Assembly (NCBI RefSeq): GCF_021300775.1
Contig: NZ_JAJTJP010000002.1
Span: forward strand, 307,285-371,284
Length of the DNA stretch: 64,000 bases
From: Parvimonas micra
GTDB taxonomy: Bacteria > Bacillota > Clostridia > Tissierellales > Peptoniphilaceae
Direction: 5' to 3'
Position numbers and translations under genes: made by a program. The notes below the pieces were generated by a model, which was not told where the DNA came from, did not search any database, and saw nothing but the letters and a program-made list of their open reading frames with translations. Positions within the stretch are counted from its first letter, which is position 1. The number at the start of each line of letters is the position of its first letter. Of the stretch, positions 27,668-38,470 are shown in pieces.

Positions 27668-29095
27668 ATGAGTTTAAAGACAATAATAGGACTTGAAATT
27701 CACGTTGAATTACAAACTGATACAAAAATGTTCTGTGGTTGTAAAAATGAATATGGTTGTCCTCCAAATACTAATGTATGTCCTACATGTTTAGGTCATC
27801 CCGGAACTCTTCCAAGAATAAATAAAAGAGCTATTGAATATGCAATTATGGCTGGTAATGCCTTTAATTGTGAAATTTCTATGGATATGAAAATGGATAG
27901 AAAAAAATATTTTTATCCAGACTTGGTTAAGGGTTATCAAATTACTCAAGAGAGAACTCCTATTTGTAAAAATGGATATATAGAAATTGATACTGAAAAC
28001 GGAGTTAAAAAACTTAGATTACAAAGAATTCATATTGAAGAAGATACAGGAAAATCAATTCATAATGAAAGTGGTCATACTCTTATGGACTATAATAGAG
28101 CTGGAGTTCCACTAATTGAAATTGTATCAGAACCTGATATGAATAGTCCTGAAGAAGCTATTGCGTTTTTAACAAATTTAAAAGAAACAATTAAGTATCT
28201 TGGAATTTCAGATGTTAAAATGGAAGAAGGATCTCTTCGTTGTGATGTAAACTTAAATGTTGTTGATGAAGAAAGTGGTTTTAAAACTAAAATTACTGAA
28301 ATTAAAAACTTAAACTCATTTAAGGCTGCACTTCGTGCTATGGAATATGAACAAAAAAGACATATAGAAAATGTTAATAATAAAATAGTTGGCGAAAAGG
28401 AAACAAGACGTTGGGATGAATCAAAGCTAGAAACTATAATTATGCGTCATAAAGAAGAAGGAAATGATTATAGATTTAGTGTTGAGCCTGATATTCCATA
28501 TATCAAACTTGAAAAAGATTTTGTTGAAAAAATTAAAGAAAGAATGCCAGAACTTCCAAAGAGTAAGAAAAATAGATTTTTAAGTGAATACAAACTTTCA
28601 GAATATGATGCAAATGTATTAACTCAAAATAAATATTTATCTGAATATTTTGAAAAAGTTGTTCAAAAGGTTGATGATGCAACTCTAGTATCAAACTGGT
28701 TACTTTCTGATGTGTTAAGAAGAGTTAAAGATTTAGAAATTGAATTTGAAGAAATTCCATTAAATATCGAATCTTTTGCAAGTCTATTAAAATTAGTAAA
28801 AGAAAATAAAATTAATGCTAATGTTGGTAAAAAACTTCTTAGAGAATTATTTGAAGAAGGAGATTTTGATCCACTAAAAGTTGTTGAAGAAAGAGGATTA
28901 ATCCAAATTTCTGATGACAGCGCATTAATTGAGATAGTTGAAGAAGTTTTAAAGAATAATCCATCTTCAATAGAAGACTATAAGAATGGAAAAGATAGAG
29001 CTTTAGGATTCTTAATGGGACAATGTATGAAGGCTTCTAAAGGTAAGGGAAACCCTCAAAAATTCAATGAATTAATTTTAGAAAGGTTAGTTTAA
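27668..29095 (+). CDS. gatB: Asp-tRNA(Asn)/Glu-tRNA(Gln) amidotransferase subunit B
   Basis: The 475-residue kinase-transamidase subunit begins SLKTIIGLEIHVEL and has the Cys pattern CGC...CPPNTNVCPTC. The C-terminal YqeY-like tail domain (last ~150 residues) binds tRNA. ATG at 27668 follows AAAGGGGG by a good distance; an upstream TTG frame start is not needed. It abuts rdgB with a one-base overlap. Confidence 0.95.
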   Translation: MSLKTIIGLEIHVELQTDTKMFCGCKNEYGCPPNTNVCPTCLGHPGTLPRINKRAIEYAIMAGNAFNCEISMDMKMDRKKYFYPDLVKGYQITQERTPICKNGYIEIDTENGVKKLRLQRIHIEEDTGKSIHNESGHTLMDYNRAGVPLIEIVSEPDMNSPEEAIAFLTNLKETIKYLGISDVKMEEGSLRCDVNLNVVDEESGFKTKITEIKNLNSFKAALRAMEYEQKRHIENVNNKIVGEKETRRWDESKLETIIMRHKEEGNDYRFSVEPDIPYIKLEKDFVEKIKERMPELPKSKKNRFLSEYKLSEYDANVLTQNKYLSEYFEKVVQKVDDATLVSNWLLSDVLRRVKDLEIEFEEIPLNIESFASLLKLVKENKINANVGKKLLRELFEEGDFDPLKVVEERGLIQISDDSALIEIVEEVLKNNPSSIEDYKNGKDRALGFLMGQCMKASKGKGNPQKFNELILERLV

Positions 29096-29697
29096 TGAAA
29101 AAGGTAGCATTATCTACAGATAATAAGAATAAAATTAAAGAAATATTTGATATTTTAAATAAATACGATTTTGAAATAGTAACTAAAAGTGAATTAGGTG
29201 TTACTGAAGAATTCGAAGAAATTTATGATACACTTGAAGGAAATTCAAAACTTAAAGCAGAAAAATTAAGAGAATACTGTTCATATGCTGTTTTAGCTGA
29301 TGATACTGGACTTTTTGTAAATGCTTTAAATGGAGAGCCAGGAGTTCTATCTGCAAGATATGCTGGAGATCATGGAGATAGTGATGCCAATAGAAAAAAA
29401 CTTTTAAAAAATCTTGAAGGTAAAACAGATAGAAGCGCATATTTTAAAACAGTAATGGTTTTTGTTGATGAAAACGGAGAAGAATATGTTGCAAAGGGTA
29501 TTTTAAAGGGTACTATTTCATTAGAAGAACGTGGAGAAAATGGCTTTGGATATGATAAGATTTTCGTTCCTGAAAATATGGATAAAACTTTGGCAGAAAT
29601 TGAGCCTGAAGAAAAAAATAAATTTAGTCATAGAAAAAGAGCATTAGAAGATTTAAAAAATATTTTAGGTGATAAATATGATAATAGCAGTTGTTAG
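29095..29697 (+). CDS. rdgB: XTP/dITP diphosphatase (RdgB/HAM1 family)
   Basis: The enzyme clears non-canonical purine nucleotides such as dITP and XTP. Its 200 residues show STDNKNKIKEI, LADDTGLFVNALNGEPGVLSARYAG and GFGYDKIFVPE, then SHRKRALEDL. It overlaps the next gene by about 20 bp, a pairing (rdgB with a YfcE-like phosphodiesterase) seen often in Firmicutes. Confidence 0.93.
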   Translation: MKKVALSTDNKNKIKEIFDILNKYDFEIVTKSELGVTEEFEEIYDTLEGNSKLKAEKLREYCSYAVLADDTGLFVNALNGEPGVLSARYAGDHGDSDANRKKLLKNLEGKTDRSAYFKTVMVFVDENGEEYVAKGILKGTISLEERGENGFGYDKIFVPENMDKTLAEIEPEEKNKFSHRKRALEDLKNILGDKYDNSSC

Positions 29698-30148
29698 TGA
29701 TACTCATGGAATTGTACTTCCAGTAGCATATAGCTTACAAAGAAATAAGGTTGATATAGTTCTACATCTTGGAGATTATGCTTCAGATGCGAAAAAAATT
29801 GAACAAATAACTGGAATGGAAATTTATGCAGTTGCTGGAAACTGTGATGAGAATTCAAAAGATGTACCAGAAGAATTAGTTTTAGAAATTAGAAGAAAGA
29901 AATTCTTTTTAACTCATGGTCATAATTATGATGTTGATAATGGTATTGATAAAATTGTTGAAAAAGCTAAAGAAGTCGGAGCTGACTATGCTCTTTTTGG
30001 GCATACTCATGTGCACATAAGAGAAAGAGTTGATGGAATAACTGTGTTGAATCCAGGTAGTACAACTCTTCCAAGAAAGGGAGATACAAAAGGTTACTAT
30101 ATCATAAACTTAATCGAAAAAAGTGTAAATAGAATAAATTTAAAATAA
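29678..30148 (+). CDS. YfcE/MJ0936-type metallophosphoesterase
   Basis: The 156-residue calcineurin-like phosphodiesterase has all metal motifs: VVSDTHG, HLGDY, AGNCD, THGH and FGHTHVH. The start is set to ATG 29678, which follows AGGTGAT; it lies inside the rdgB coding region. The physiological substrate is unknown. Confidence 0.88.
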   Translation: MIIAVVSDTHGIVLPVAYSLQRNKVDIVLHLGDYASDAKKIEQITGMEIYAVAGNCDENSKDVPEELVLEIRRKKFFLTHGHNYDVDNGIDKIVEKAKEVGADYALFGHTHVHIRERVDGITVLNPGSTTLPRKGDTKGYYIINLIEKSVNRINLK

Positions 30149-30194
30149 TCGGCGTAATAACCGACCTTTTGGTCGGTTATTAGCTGATTTTTTT
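30149..30194 (+). terminator. Terminator of the gatCAB-rdgB operon
   Basis: A perfect 12-bp stem TAATAACCGACC-tttt-GGTCGGTTATTA (30155-30182) is followed by a T7 run, with further outer pairing. Confidence 0.92.
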
Positions 30195-30208
30195 CTAAGG
30201 CGGTATAT

Positions 30209-31240
30209 ATGAAAGTAAGAAAAATAGGCGTTGTAAGTTTATCTAGTGGGATATTGGGCGAAGATTTTGTCTCTCATGAAGTTAGAATTGGAATTGAAAG
30301 ACTTAAAAAATATGGAATAGAAGTTGAATTTTTACCTAACTCAACAAAGGGTATTGAATTTTTAAAAAATAACCCAAAAGCAAGAGCAAAAGATTTAATA
30401 GATGCTTTTAATGATGATTCAATTGATATGATATTATGTGCAATAGGGGGAGATGATACTTATAGATTATTGCCTTATCTGTTTGAAAATAATGAATTAG
30501 AAATGGCAGTAAAGCAGAAAATATTTTTAGGTTTTTCTGATACAACAATTAATCATTTCATGCTTAATAAAGTAGGAATAAAAACATTTTATGGTCAAGC
30601 ATTTTTACCTGATATTTGTGAATTATCAAATGAAATGTTATCTTATTCTAAGCATTTCTTTGAAGAATTAATTACTTATGGAAAAATTAAAAAAATATTT
30701 CCTAGTGATGTTTGGTATAATGAGAGAGAAGACTTTAGTAAAAATGGTATTGGAATTTCTATGGCAGAACATCCTAATAGAGGATTTGAATTATTAAGAG
30801 GAAGTGCAAAATTTGAAGGTAAAATATTGGGAGGATGTCTAGAGTCTATATTTGATATTTTTGATAATACAAGATATGAAGATTCAGTATATCTGTGTAA
30901 AAAATATGAAATATTTCCAAATTTAGATGAGTGGAGTGATAAGATTCTACTTCTTGAAACAAGCGAAGAAAAACCTAAACCTGAGCTATTTAGAAAGATG
31001 ATTCTTAAACTTGAAGAATATGGAATATTTGATGTTGTTTCAGGTTTGATTATCGGAAAGCCACAAAATGAAGAGTATTATGAAGAGTATAAACAAATTC
31101 TTTTAGATGAAATAAAAAACAAAGATTTATCCATTGTATATAATATAAATGTGGGACACAGCACTCCAAGATGTATAATTCCTTTTGGAGTAAATGCAAA
31201 AGTAGATGTTGAAAGGCAAATTATAGAATTTAAAGAATAA
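30209..31240 (+). CDS. S66 family peptidase (LD-carboxypeptidase/MccF-like)
   Basis: The 343-residue Ser peptidase has IGGDDTYRLLPYL, the nucleophile Ser110 in LGFSDTT, and His317 in VGHSTPR. S66 enzymes either trim tetrapeptides in murein recycling (LdcA) or cleave microcin C-type acyl-adenylates (MccF). The longer interior (SMAEHPNRGFELLRGSAKFEG) recalls MccF more than LdcA, but context does not decide. It has no signal peptide, so it acts in the cytoplasm. Confidence 0.8.
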   Translation: MKVRKIGVVSLSSGILGEDFVSHEVRIGIERLKKYGIEVEFLPNSTKGIEFLKNNPKARAKDLIDAFNDDSIDMILCAIGGDDTYRLLPYLFENNELEMAVKQKIFLGFSDTTINHFMLNKVGIKTFYGQAFLPDICELSNEMLSYSKHFFEELITYGKIKKIFPSDVWYNEREDFSKNGIGISMAEHPNRGFELLRGSAKFEGKILGGCLESIFDIFDNTRYEDSVYLCKKYEIFPNLDEWSDKILLLETSEEKPKPELFRKMILKLEEYGIFDVVSGLIIGKPQNEEYYEEYKQILLDEIKNKDLSIVYNINVGHSTPRCIIPFGVNAKVDVERQIIEFKE

Positions 31241-31244
31241 ATTT

Positions 31245-31568
31245 ATGAAGAAAAATATTGAAAAGAAAAGAAATAGAGAGAAAAAAGTAATAACAGAAAT
31301 GATAAGACTTTATTGCAAGAAAAATCATAAAAATGTGGAATTATGTGACGAATGTAAAGAAGTTTTAGATTATTCTTTGAAAAGGATTGACCATTGTAGA
31401 TATATGGAAACTAAAACTTTTTGTTCAAATTGTAAAACTCCATGCTATAGTCCACAAATGAAAGAAAAAATCAAAAAAATAATGAAATTTTCTGGACCTA
31501 GAATGTTGATTTACCATCCAATATTGGTTATTTATCATATTATAAGTGGGATAAAAAAACAAAAATAA
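31245..31568 (+). CDS. YgbA-like protein (nitrous oxide-stimulated promoter family)
   Basis: The 107-residue basic protein matches the YgbA/PF11756 pattern: KRNREKKVITEMIRLYCKKNH, LCDECKEVLDYSLKRIDHC, then TFCSNCKTPCYSP and a C-terminal PRMLIYHPILVIYHI. Six to seven conserved Cys suggest metal binding. In enteric bacteria the gene responds to nitric oxide; the biochemical role is unknown. It starts 4 bp after the S66 peptidase and is probably co-transcribed. Confidence 0.75.
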   Translation: MKKNIEKKRNREKKVITEMIRLYCKKNHKNVELCDECKEVLDYSLKRIDHCRYMETKTFCSNCKTPCYSPQMKEKIKKIMKFSGPRMLIYHPILVIYHIISGIKKQK

Positions 31569-31795
31569 AAAAATTTTTAAAATAAAGTTAATTTATGGAA
31601 AAAATAAGCTGAAATGCTGTCGCAAAAAGATGAGCTTTTATTGAAATTTGAATATTTATTAACAGTGTTCTTTCTTATTTATCATTGACATTAATTGATT
31701 TTTGTAATATATTAAACATAGGAAAAATAACGTAAATTTTATGTTTCCAACTAATAAAAATATTGTTTGTGAAAAAGATTTTTTATAAAAAATAC
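31569..31795. other. AT-rich intergenic stretch, nothing recognised
   Basis: No ORF with a ribosome site, no RNA gene and no strong terminator was seen between the YgbA-like gene and the V-ATPase promoter. Confidence 0.6.
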
Positions 31796-31824
31796 TTGAA
31801 AAAAAACGAGAAAGGGTTTATAAT
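31796..31824 (+). promoter_or_regulatory. Promoter of the V-type ATPase operon
   Basis: TTGAAA (31796-31801), a 17-bp spacer and TATAAT (31819-31824) form a strong housekeeping promoter about 185 bp before the first gene. Confidence 0.85.
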
Positions 31825-31827
31825 AGT

Positions 31828-31892
31828 GTTACGATTAAAATGGGGAAGAATTTTTGATTTTTTGAAAAAAAACAACTTTGTTTTATCGTAAC
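31828..31892 (+). other. 5'-end stem-loop in the V-ATPase leader
   Basis: GTTACGATTAAAA (31828-31840) pairs with TTTTATCGTAAC (31881-31892): 12 bp with one bulged T. The stem starts at the expected transcription start, so it may protect the mRNA 5' end. Confidence 0.55.
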
Positions 31893-32010
31893 ATACAAAA
31901 CGGCGTTTTAAATTAGTATTAATTATAAAAAATTTTTTTGTTGTAATAGTCATGAAAATGTTATTTTTAATTTAAATTTAAAATATCGTTCAATATTAGG
32001 AGGTGATGAA

Positions 32011-32337
32011 ATGACTACTGATGCTATAAACAGAGTTAAAGAAGCAGAGATGAAAGCGAAATCCTTAATTGACGAAGCGAAACAACAAGCGATTGCTTTG
32101 AAGAAGAATTCAGAAAAAGAGTGTGAAAGCATTTCTGAAAAAGTTATTAGCGGTGCTAATAAAAAAGCCGAAGAAATCAAGTTTAGCTTAATTAATGAGG
32201 GAGAAATGCTAGCAAAACCTGTTATTGAAAAAGCTAGGATTGACGTGGATCTCATTAAATCTGTTGACGACAAAAAGTTAGAATCTGTGGTTAATTCAAT
32301 AGTAGAGAGGATTGTGAGTGTAAATGGCAATAGTTAA
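32011..32337 (+). CDS. V-type ATPase subunit G/H (peripheral stalk, NtpF-like)
   Basis: The 108-residue helical protein is rich in Ala, Lys and Glu with the coiled-coil start AINRVKEAEMKAKSLIDEAK. It is the first gene of the ntp/atp operon, the usual place for the small stator subunit. AGGAGGTGA precedes the ATG. It overlaps the next gene by 14 bp. Confidence 0.8.
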   Translation: MTTDAINRVKEAEMKAKSLIDEAKQQAIALKKNSEKECESISEKVISGANKKAEEIKFSLINEGEMLAKPVIEKARIDVDLIKSVDDKKLESVVNSIVERIVSVNGNS

Positions 32338-34267
32338 GATGAAGAAATTCACTTTGTTTGCTTTTGAAGCTGAGAGAAAGCGATTGCTAGAAGAACTTCA
32401 AAGATTTGGTTATGTAAACTTTTCGAAATCTGATCCTATTGAGCAATTTGATTATCTTAAAGATGTAGAAGTATCTACAGTAGGTAATAACTATGTAGAA
32501 GAATCTACAAGAATAAAATGGATGATTGATTATGTAGGGAGATTCGTTGAGAAGGAAAAAGGTTTATCCGCTTTGAAGAAAGGTCCCGTAGTTTATACAT
32601 TTAATGAACTTGAAAAAGAGGCTAATTCTTATGATTATATTACAGATTTTAATGAATTGAGTGAGATTAGTAAAAAGATTGATTCAAACAATCAAAGGAT
32701 TACAGCCATAGACAATTCCATCAAAGAGATATCACCTTGGAAGTCTATTAAAGAACCTATTGAAGATTTGAATTCATTTAGGAAGTTAAAATTCATTATG
32801 GGATACTTGCCAACAAAGAGTCTTGAAAAATTTAGAACTTCAATAGTTGATTTAAAATCAACATATTTTGAAGAAATAGATATTGTTGGTAGAAATTCAT
32901 ATTGTATTATCTTTACAAATCAGCTTGAAAAAGAAGCAGTTTATGAAAATTTAAGATTAAATAGTTTTTCTGAAGTTAATCTTGAAATCAAAGGTGTAGT
33001 TTCCGAAGAAATTCAAAGACTAGAAGATGAAAAGAAAATCTTAGAAGAAGAAAATTCTAAGTTGACTGATGAAATTAAAAAATTTACAGTTAATCTTCAA
33101 AAGATGCAAAGTATTTATGAGTACTATCAAAATTTATCTCTAAGAAATACAGTGGTTTCAAATTTTAAAGCTACGGATAAGCTAGATATTATCCAAGGAT
33201 ATATTCCTGCTGACAAAGAGAATGATTTTAAGGAACTGCTTGAAAAACTTTCAGCATCTAAGGTTTATCTAGAAATTGAAGATGCTAAAAAAGATGATCC
33301 GGATGTTCCAATCATCTTAAAGAATAATAAAATAGCATCACTTTTTGAATCAGTTACAAATATGTATGCTCTTCCAAAATATAATGAAGTCGATCCTACA
33401 TTTATATTATCAATATTTTATTGGATATTCTTTGGAATGATGGTTGCAGACTTTGCTTATGGATTGATTTTATTTGTTGGTTCAGGATTAGCATTAATGA
33501 CATTGAAGTTTAATGATTCAACAAAGAAATTTTTAAAATTTTTCTTTGCCCTTAGTTTTTCAACTATGATATGGGGATTAATTTACGGTTCAGCTTTCGG
33601 TGATTTGATTACTTTACCAACTCAAATATTGGACTCATCAAAAGACTTTATGACTGTTTTGATGTTATCTTTAGCATTTGGTGGAGTACATTTAGCTTTT
33701 GGATTAGGAATGAAAGCATATGTTTTAATTAAAAACGGTATGCCTATGGATGCATTCTACGATGTATTCCTTTGGTACTTAACTTTAACAACTGTTATTT
33801 TAGTTATTGTTGGAAAGGTAATAACACTTCCAAGTATAGTAAATACAATAGCATTTTATGGAATGATAGTTGGTATGTTAGGAATCATTGCATTCGGAGC
33901 TAGAGATTCAAAAAGCATTGCTGGAAGAATAGCCGGTGGATTATATTCACTGTATGGAATAACTTCATATATAGGTGATTTTGTTTCATATTTAAGACTT
34001 ATGGCTCTTGGACTTGCAGGTGGATTTATTGCTGTAGCAATTAATATTATCGTAAAAATGCTTGTAGGCGGAGGAATTGTAGGTATTATTTTTGGAGTAA
34101 TAGTTTTCGTATTTGCTCAATTATTTAATATATTCTTAAGTTTCTTATCAGCTTATGTTCATACTTCAAGACTTATGTATGTAGAATTTTTCAGTAAATT
34201 CTATGAAGGTGGCGGAAAAGCATTTAAGAAATTTAGAAGTGAAAATAAATATATAGAAGTAAAATAA
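32324..34267 (+). CDS. ntpI: V-type ATPase subunit I (membrane stator)
   Basis: The 647-residue subunit a/I has a soluble N-terminal half with long coiled-coil segments (about 225-265) and a C-terminal half with seven or eight membrane helices, including the FGMMVADFAYGL and SYLRLMALGLAGG segments. The conserved Arg in the latter helix works with the rotor Glu in ion transfer. It forms the ion half-channels with NtpK. Confidence 0.93.
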   Translation: MAIVKMKKFTLFAFEAERKRLLEELQRFGYVNFSKSDPIEQFDYLKDVEVSTVGNNYVEESTRIKWMIDYVGRFVEKEKGLSALKKGPVVYTFNELEKEANSYDYITDFNELSEISKKIDSNNQRITAIDNSIKEISPWKSIKEPIEDLNSFRKLKFIMGYLPTKSLEKFRTSIVDLKSTYFEEIDIVGRNSYCIIFTNQLEKEAVYENLRLNSFSEVNLEIKGVVSEEIQRLEDEKKILEEENSKLTDEIKKFTVNLQKMQSIYEYYQNLSLRNTVVSNFKATDKLDIIQGYIPADKENDFKELLEKLSASKVYLEIEDAKKDDPDVPIILKNNKIASLFESVTNMYALPKYNEVDPTFILSIFYWIFFGMMVADFAYGLILFVGSGLALMTLKFNDSTKKFLKFFFALSFSTMIWGLIYGSAFGDLITLPTQILDSSKDFMTVLMLSLAFGGVHLAFGLGMKAYVLIKNGMPMDAFYDVFLWYLTLTTVILVIVGKVITLPSIVNTIAFYGMIVGMLGIIAFGARDSKSIAGRIAGGLYSLYGITSYIGDFVSYLRLMALGLAGGFIAVAINIIVKMLVGGGIVGIIFGVIVFVFAQLFNIFLSFLSAYVHTSRLMYVEFFSKFYEGGGKAFKKFRSENKYIEVK

Positions 34268-34284
34268 TTCTAAAATAAAAATAA

Positions 34285-34797
<513 letters not shown>

Positions 34798-34831
34798 TAA
34801 GCATTAAATAAATTAAAAAGGATGTGATTTA

Positions 34832-35383
34832 ATGTCTAATTTGGACAATATAATAGATGAAATCCTTCAAGATGCTGAAAATGAATCAAAAAAAATAGTA
34901 GAAGATGCTAAAAGTGAAGTTGCAGATCTTGTTGGAAAAACAGAAAGTGAAGCTCAAAAAAATGCTGACAAGATAGTTGAAAAAGCAAAAGTAGAGGGCG
35001 CACAATCTAAAGATAGAATAATCTCAAACTCAAGTTTAACAGCAAGAGATATGGTTTTGGTTGCAAAACAAGAAATGATAAATAAAGTTTTTGAATTGAC
35101 TAAAGAAAAATTAAAAACATTAAATCATGAAGATTATTTAAGTTTTGTAGAAAATTCTCTAAAAAAATTAGAAGTTAAAGAAGATAGTGAAATTATTCTT
35201 ACAGAAAGTGAAAAGAAACTTGCAGGAGAAAAATTATTTGGAATTAAGGTTTCAGAAGATACTGTTGAAAGTGGATTTTCACTAAGAAATGGAAAAATAA
35301 TTTTAAATAACGAATTTTCAAGTTTAATAGATTTAGTAAAGGAAGACTTGGAACAAGAAGTAGCAGAAAAGTTATTTAGTTAA
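34832..35383 (+). CDS. ntpE: V-type ATPase subunit E (peripheral stalk)
   Basis: The 183-residue protein has an N-terminal coiled coil (IIDEILQDAENESKKIVEDA) and a globular C-terminal part with GFSLRNGKIILNNEFSSLID, the usual subunit E ending. It pairs with the small G/H subunit to form the stator stalk. Confidence 0.9.
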   Translation: MSNLDNIIDEILQDAENESKKIVEDAKSEVADLVGKTESEAQKNADKIVEKAKVEGAQSKDRIISNSSLTARDMVLVAKQEMINKVFELTKEKLKTLNHEDYLSFVENSLKKLEVKEDSEIILTESEKKLAGEKLFGIKVSEDTVESGFSLRNGKIILNNEFSSLIDLVKEDLEQEVAEKLFS

Positions 35384-35396
35384 TAGGAGGTGTATT

Positions 35397-36383
35397 ATGG
35401 ATAGAGAAAATTTTATCCAATCAAGTGTTAGAATTCGTCATGCTGAGAAAAAACTCCTTACTAAACAACAACTTCAAAGACTTGCAGATGCAAAAAATCT
35501 TGAAGATGCAATTAAGTTGCTAAATGAAACTTCTTATTCAAGCGAACTTTCAAAACTAGATAGACCAGAGAATTATGAACAGGTTTTATCAGAAGTTTTG
35601 AATAAGACATACAAAGAGGCAATGGAAATTTCTCCAGAGAAGTCCTTAGTTGAAATACTTTCTTGTAAATATGATTATCATAACTTAAAAGTTTTGGTAA
35701 AAGAAAATATTTTAAAAGAAAAATTTGACTCCATGTATTGTATGTTAGATGGTAATGAAATTGAAGCATTTAGAGAATTAGCTTTAAAGAATGATGAGGG
35801 ATTATCCAAAGATTTTAAGGAATGTTTAGATTTCTTTGAAACTACTAAGGACCCTCAAGACATTGATATCTTTATAGATAAAAAATATTTTGAAAAAGTT
35901 TTAAGTTTAGCTGAAGAATTTAAGCTTGAAATGATTACAGAATATTTTAAAGCTATGATTGATTTTATAAATCTTAGAACTTTCATAAGATGTAGAAAAC
36001 AAAATCAAGTAAAGGAAACTTTAGAAAAAGTTCTAATTAAAGGTGGAGATGTTGAAACTGATAAGATTTTAGATATGTTCTATGAAGATATAGAAATTTT
36101 ACCTATTAAGCTAAAAGCATATAAAATTGGTAGAGTTCTTTCTAAAATTGTTGAAGAGTATAAAAATACTAATTCTCTTAATAGTTTTGAAAAAAGTATG
36201 GATGACTATTTAGTTGAAATTGTAAGAAAAGCTAAATCCATCCATTATGGAGCAGAAGTTATTTTTAGTTTCCTTTTTGCTAAAGAAATGGAAATTAAGA
36301 ACTTAAGACTTATTTTAGTAGGAAAAGTCAATGGATTATCTGCTGATTTTATTAAGGAAAGGTTGCGTGAAGTTTATGTATAA
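35397..36383 (+). CDS. ntpC: V-type ATPase subunit C (d)
   Basis: The 328-residue helical protein caps the rotor ring and links it to the central stalk. Typical features are an early RxxExxLL segment ([18 protein letters not shown]), the central [12 protein letters not shown] and the late [24 protein letters not shown] precedes it; it overlaps the next gene by 8 bp. Confidence 0.9.
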   Translation: MDRENFIQSSVRIRHAEKKLLTKQQLQRLADAKNLEDAIKLLNETSYSSELSKLDRPENYEQVLSEVLNKTYKEAMEISPEKSLVEILSCKYDYHNLKVLVKENILKEKFDSMYCMLDGNEIEAFRELALKNDEGLSKDFKECLDFFETTKDPQDIDIFIDKKYFEKVLSLAEEFKLEMITEYFKAMIDFINLRTFIRCRKQNQVKETLEKVLIKGGDVETDKILDMFYEDIEILPIKLKAYKIGRVLSKIVEEYKNTNSLNSFEKSMDDYLVEIVRKAKSIHYGAEVIFSFLFAKEMEIKNLRLILVGKVNGLSADFIKERLREVYV

Positions 36384-36684
36384 GATAGCTGTAATTGGCG
36401 ATAAGGATTCAGTTCTTGCCTTTAGAGCTCTTGGAGTTCATGTATTTACTGCAATCGAAGGTAATGAGGCCAGAAGAATTATTGACAAACTAGCAAAAGA
36501 AGAATATGGAATTATTTTTGTTACTGAACAATTAGCACAAGAAATTCCAGAAACTATTCAAAGATATAACAATGAAGTTATTCCAGCAGTAATTTTAATA
36601 CCTAGCAATAGAGGTAGTTTGAATATAGGCTTAGATAATATCAACAAGAATGTTGAAAAAGCTGTTGGATCAAATATATTATAG
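36376..36684 (+). CDS. ntpG: V-type ATPase subunit F (central stalk)
   Basis: The 102-residue Rossmann-like protein begins [19 protein letters not shown] and has [13 protein letters not shown], the hallmark of subunit F. ATG at 36376 overlaps the end of the subunit C gene; a longer upstream frame extension lacks support. Subunit naming follows E. hirae. Confidence 0.9.
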   Translation: MYKIAVIGDKDSVLAFRALGVHVFTAIEGNEARRIIDKLAKEEYGIIFVTEQLAQEIPETIQRYNNEVIPAVILIPSNRGSLNIGLDNINKNVEKAVGSNIL

Positions 36685-36700
36685 AAAGCGAGGGCTTATA

Positions 36701-38470
36701 TTGAAAGTCGGTAAAGTTATTAAAGTTTCCGGACCTCTTGTAGTTGCAGAAGGTATGGAAGATGCGAACGTATATGATGTTGTTGAAGTTTCTGATAATA
36801 AGCTCATTGGAGAAATTATAGAAATGAGGGGCGATAAAGCCTCAATCCAAGTTTATGAAGAAACAACTGGTATAGGACCTGGAGATGTTGTAGTATCAAC
36901 AGGTAGTCCACTTTCTATTGAACTTGGACCTGGAATGATAGAACAAATGTTCGACGGTATTCAAAGACCTCTTGAAGCTCTTCAAGCGAAAGCAGGAGAT
37001 TTTCTTTTAAGAGGTGTAAGTGTATTACCATTAAATAGAGAAAAGAAATGGGATTTTGTACCAACAGTAAATGTTGGAGATGAAGTTTCAGAAGGAAATG
37101 TAATCGGTACAGTACAAGAAACATCAGTTGTTTCTCACAAGATTATGGTTCCACCATCAGTAAGTGGTAAAATTGTAGAAATTAATTCAGGAGAACATAC
37201 TGTTGATGAAATTATCTGCAAAATTGAAACTGAAAATGGAATTAAAGAATTAAATATGATTCAAAAATGGCCAGTTCGTCGTGGACGTCCATATTCAAGA
37301 AAATTGGATCCAGTTAGACCGCTTGTAACAGGTCAAAGAATTATAGATACATTCTTCCCAGTTGCAAAAGGTGGAGCTGCTGCTATTCCAGGACCTTTCG
37401 GTTCAGGAAAAACAGTTGTTCAACACCAACTTGCTAAATGGGCAGATGCAGAAATTGTTGTTTATGTAGGTTGTGGAGAACGTGGAAACGAAATGACTGA
37501 CGTTCTTATGGAATTCCCAGAAATTATTGACCCTAAGACTGGCGAATCACTTATGAAAAGAACAGTTCTTATAGCAAATACTTCTAACATGCCAGTAGCT
37601 GCTCGTGAAGCTTCTATATACACAGGTATTACTATTGGGGAATACTTTAGAGATATGGGATATTCAGTAGCACTTATGGCTGACTCAACATCTCGTTGGG
37701 CAGAAGCGCTTCGTGAAATGTCTGGTCGTCTTGAAGAAATGCCTGGTGACGAAGGTTACCCTGCATATCTTGCATCAAGAGTTGCAGACTTCTATGAAAG
37801 AGCTGGATTTGTTAAATGTTTAGGTGAAGATAGAGAAGGTGCTTTAACTGTAATCGGAGCTGTTTCTCCTCCAGGTGGAGATATTTCTGAACCTGTTTCA
37901 CAAGCTACACTTAGAATTGTAAAAGTATTCTGGGGACTTGACTATGCATTGTCATACAGAAGACATTTCCCAGCTATTAACTGGTTGAACTCTTATTCAT
38001 TATATCAACATAAAATGGATAAATTTATGGATGAAAATATAAATAAAAAATTCTCAGAACATAGAATTCAATCAATGGCACTTTTACAAGAGGAATCTAA
38101 TTTACAAGAAGTTGTACGTCTTGTAGGTAGAGATTCACTTTCAGAAGCAGATCAATTAAAGCTTGAAGTTGCTAAGTCTTTAAGAGAAGATTTCTTACAA
38201 CAAAATGCTTTCCATGAAGTTGATACTTATTGTTCACTTCCAAAACAATTCAAAATGTTAGAAGTTATTTTAGGATTCTATGAAGAAGCTAAAAAAGCTT
38301 TAAATTCAGGTGTTTATCTTGATGAAATTTTGAAGATTAATTCTCGTGAAGGAATAACAAGAAGTAAAAATATTTCTGAAAATGAATTAGAAAAATTTGA
38401 CACATTATTTGAAACAGTTAAAGCTGATATTGAAAAATTAATAAGCGAAGGAGGTAACTCTAATGCTTAA
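36701..38470 (+). CDS. ntpA: V-type ATPase catalytic subunit A
   Basis: The 589-residue catalytic subunit starts at TTG 36701, which follows GCGAGGG; the protein then reads [18 protein letters not shown] as in other A subunits. The P-loop GPFGSGKT is at about 231-238, and the characteristic [23 protein letters not shown] segment follows. The non-homologous insert after residue ~110 is present. Length fits E. hirae NtpA (about 593). It overlaps ntpB by 8 bp. Confidence 0.95.
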   Translation: MKVGKVIKVSGPLVVAEGMEDANVYDVVEVSDNKLIGEIIEMRGDKASIQVYEETTGIGPGDVVVSTGSPLSIELGPGMIEQMFDGIQRPLEALQAKAGDFLLRGVSVLPLNREKKWDFVPTVNVGDEVSEGNVIGTVQETSVVSHKIMVPPSVSGKIVEINSGEHTVDEIICKIETENGIKELNMIQKWPVRRGRPYSRKLDPVRPLVTGQRIIDTFFPVAKGGAAAIPGPFGSGKTVVQHQLAKWADAEIVVYVGCGERGNEMTDVLMEFPEIIDPKTGESLMKRTVLIANTSNMPVAAREASIYTGITIGEYFRDMGYSVALMADSTSRWAEALREMSGRLEEMPGDEGYPAYLASRVADFYERAGFVKCLGEDREGALTVIGAVSPPGGDISEPVSQATLRIVKVFWGLDYALSYRRHFPAINWLNSYSLYQHKMDKFMDENINKKFSEHRIQSMALLQEESNLQEVVRLVGRDSLSEADQLKLEVAKSLREDFLQQNAFHEVDTYCSLPKQFKMLEVILGFYEEAKKALNSGVYLDEILKINSREGITRSKNISENELEKFDTLFETVKADIEKLISEGGNSNA

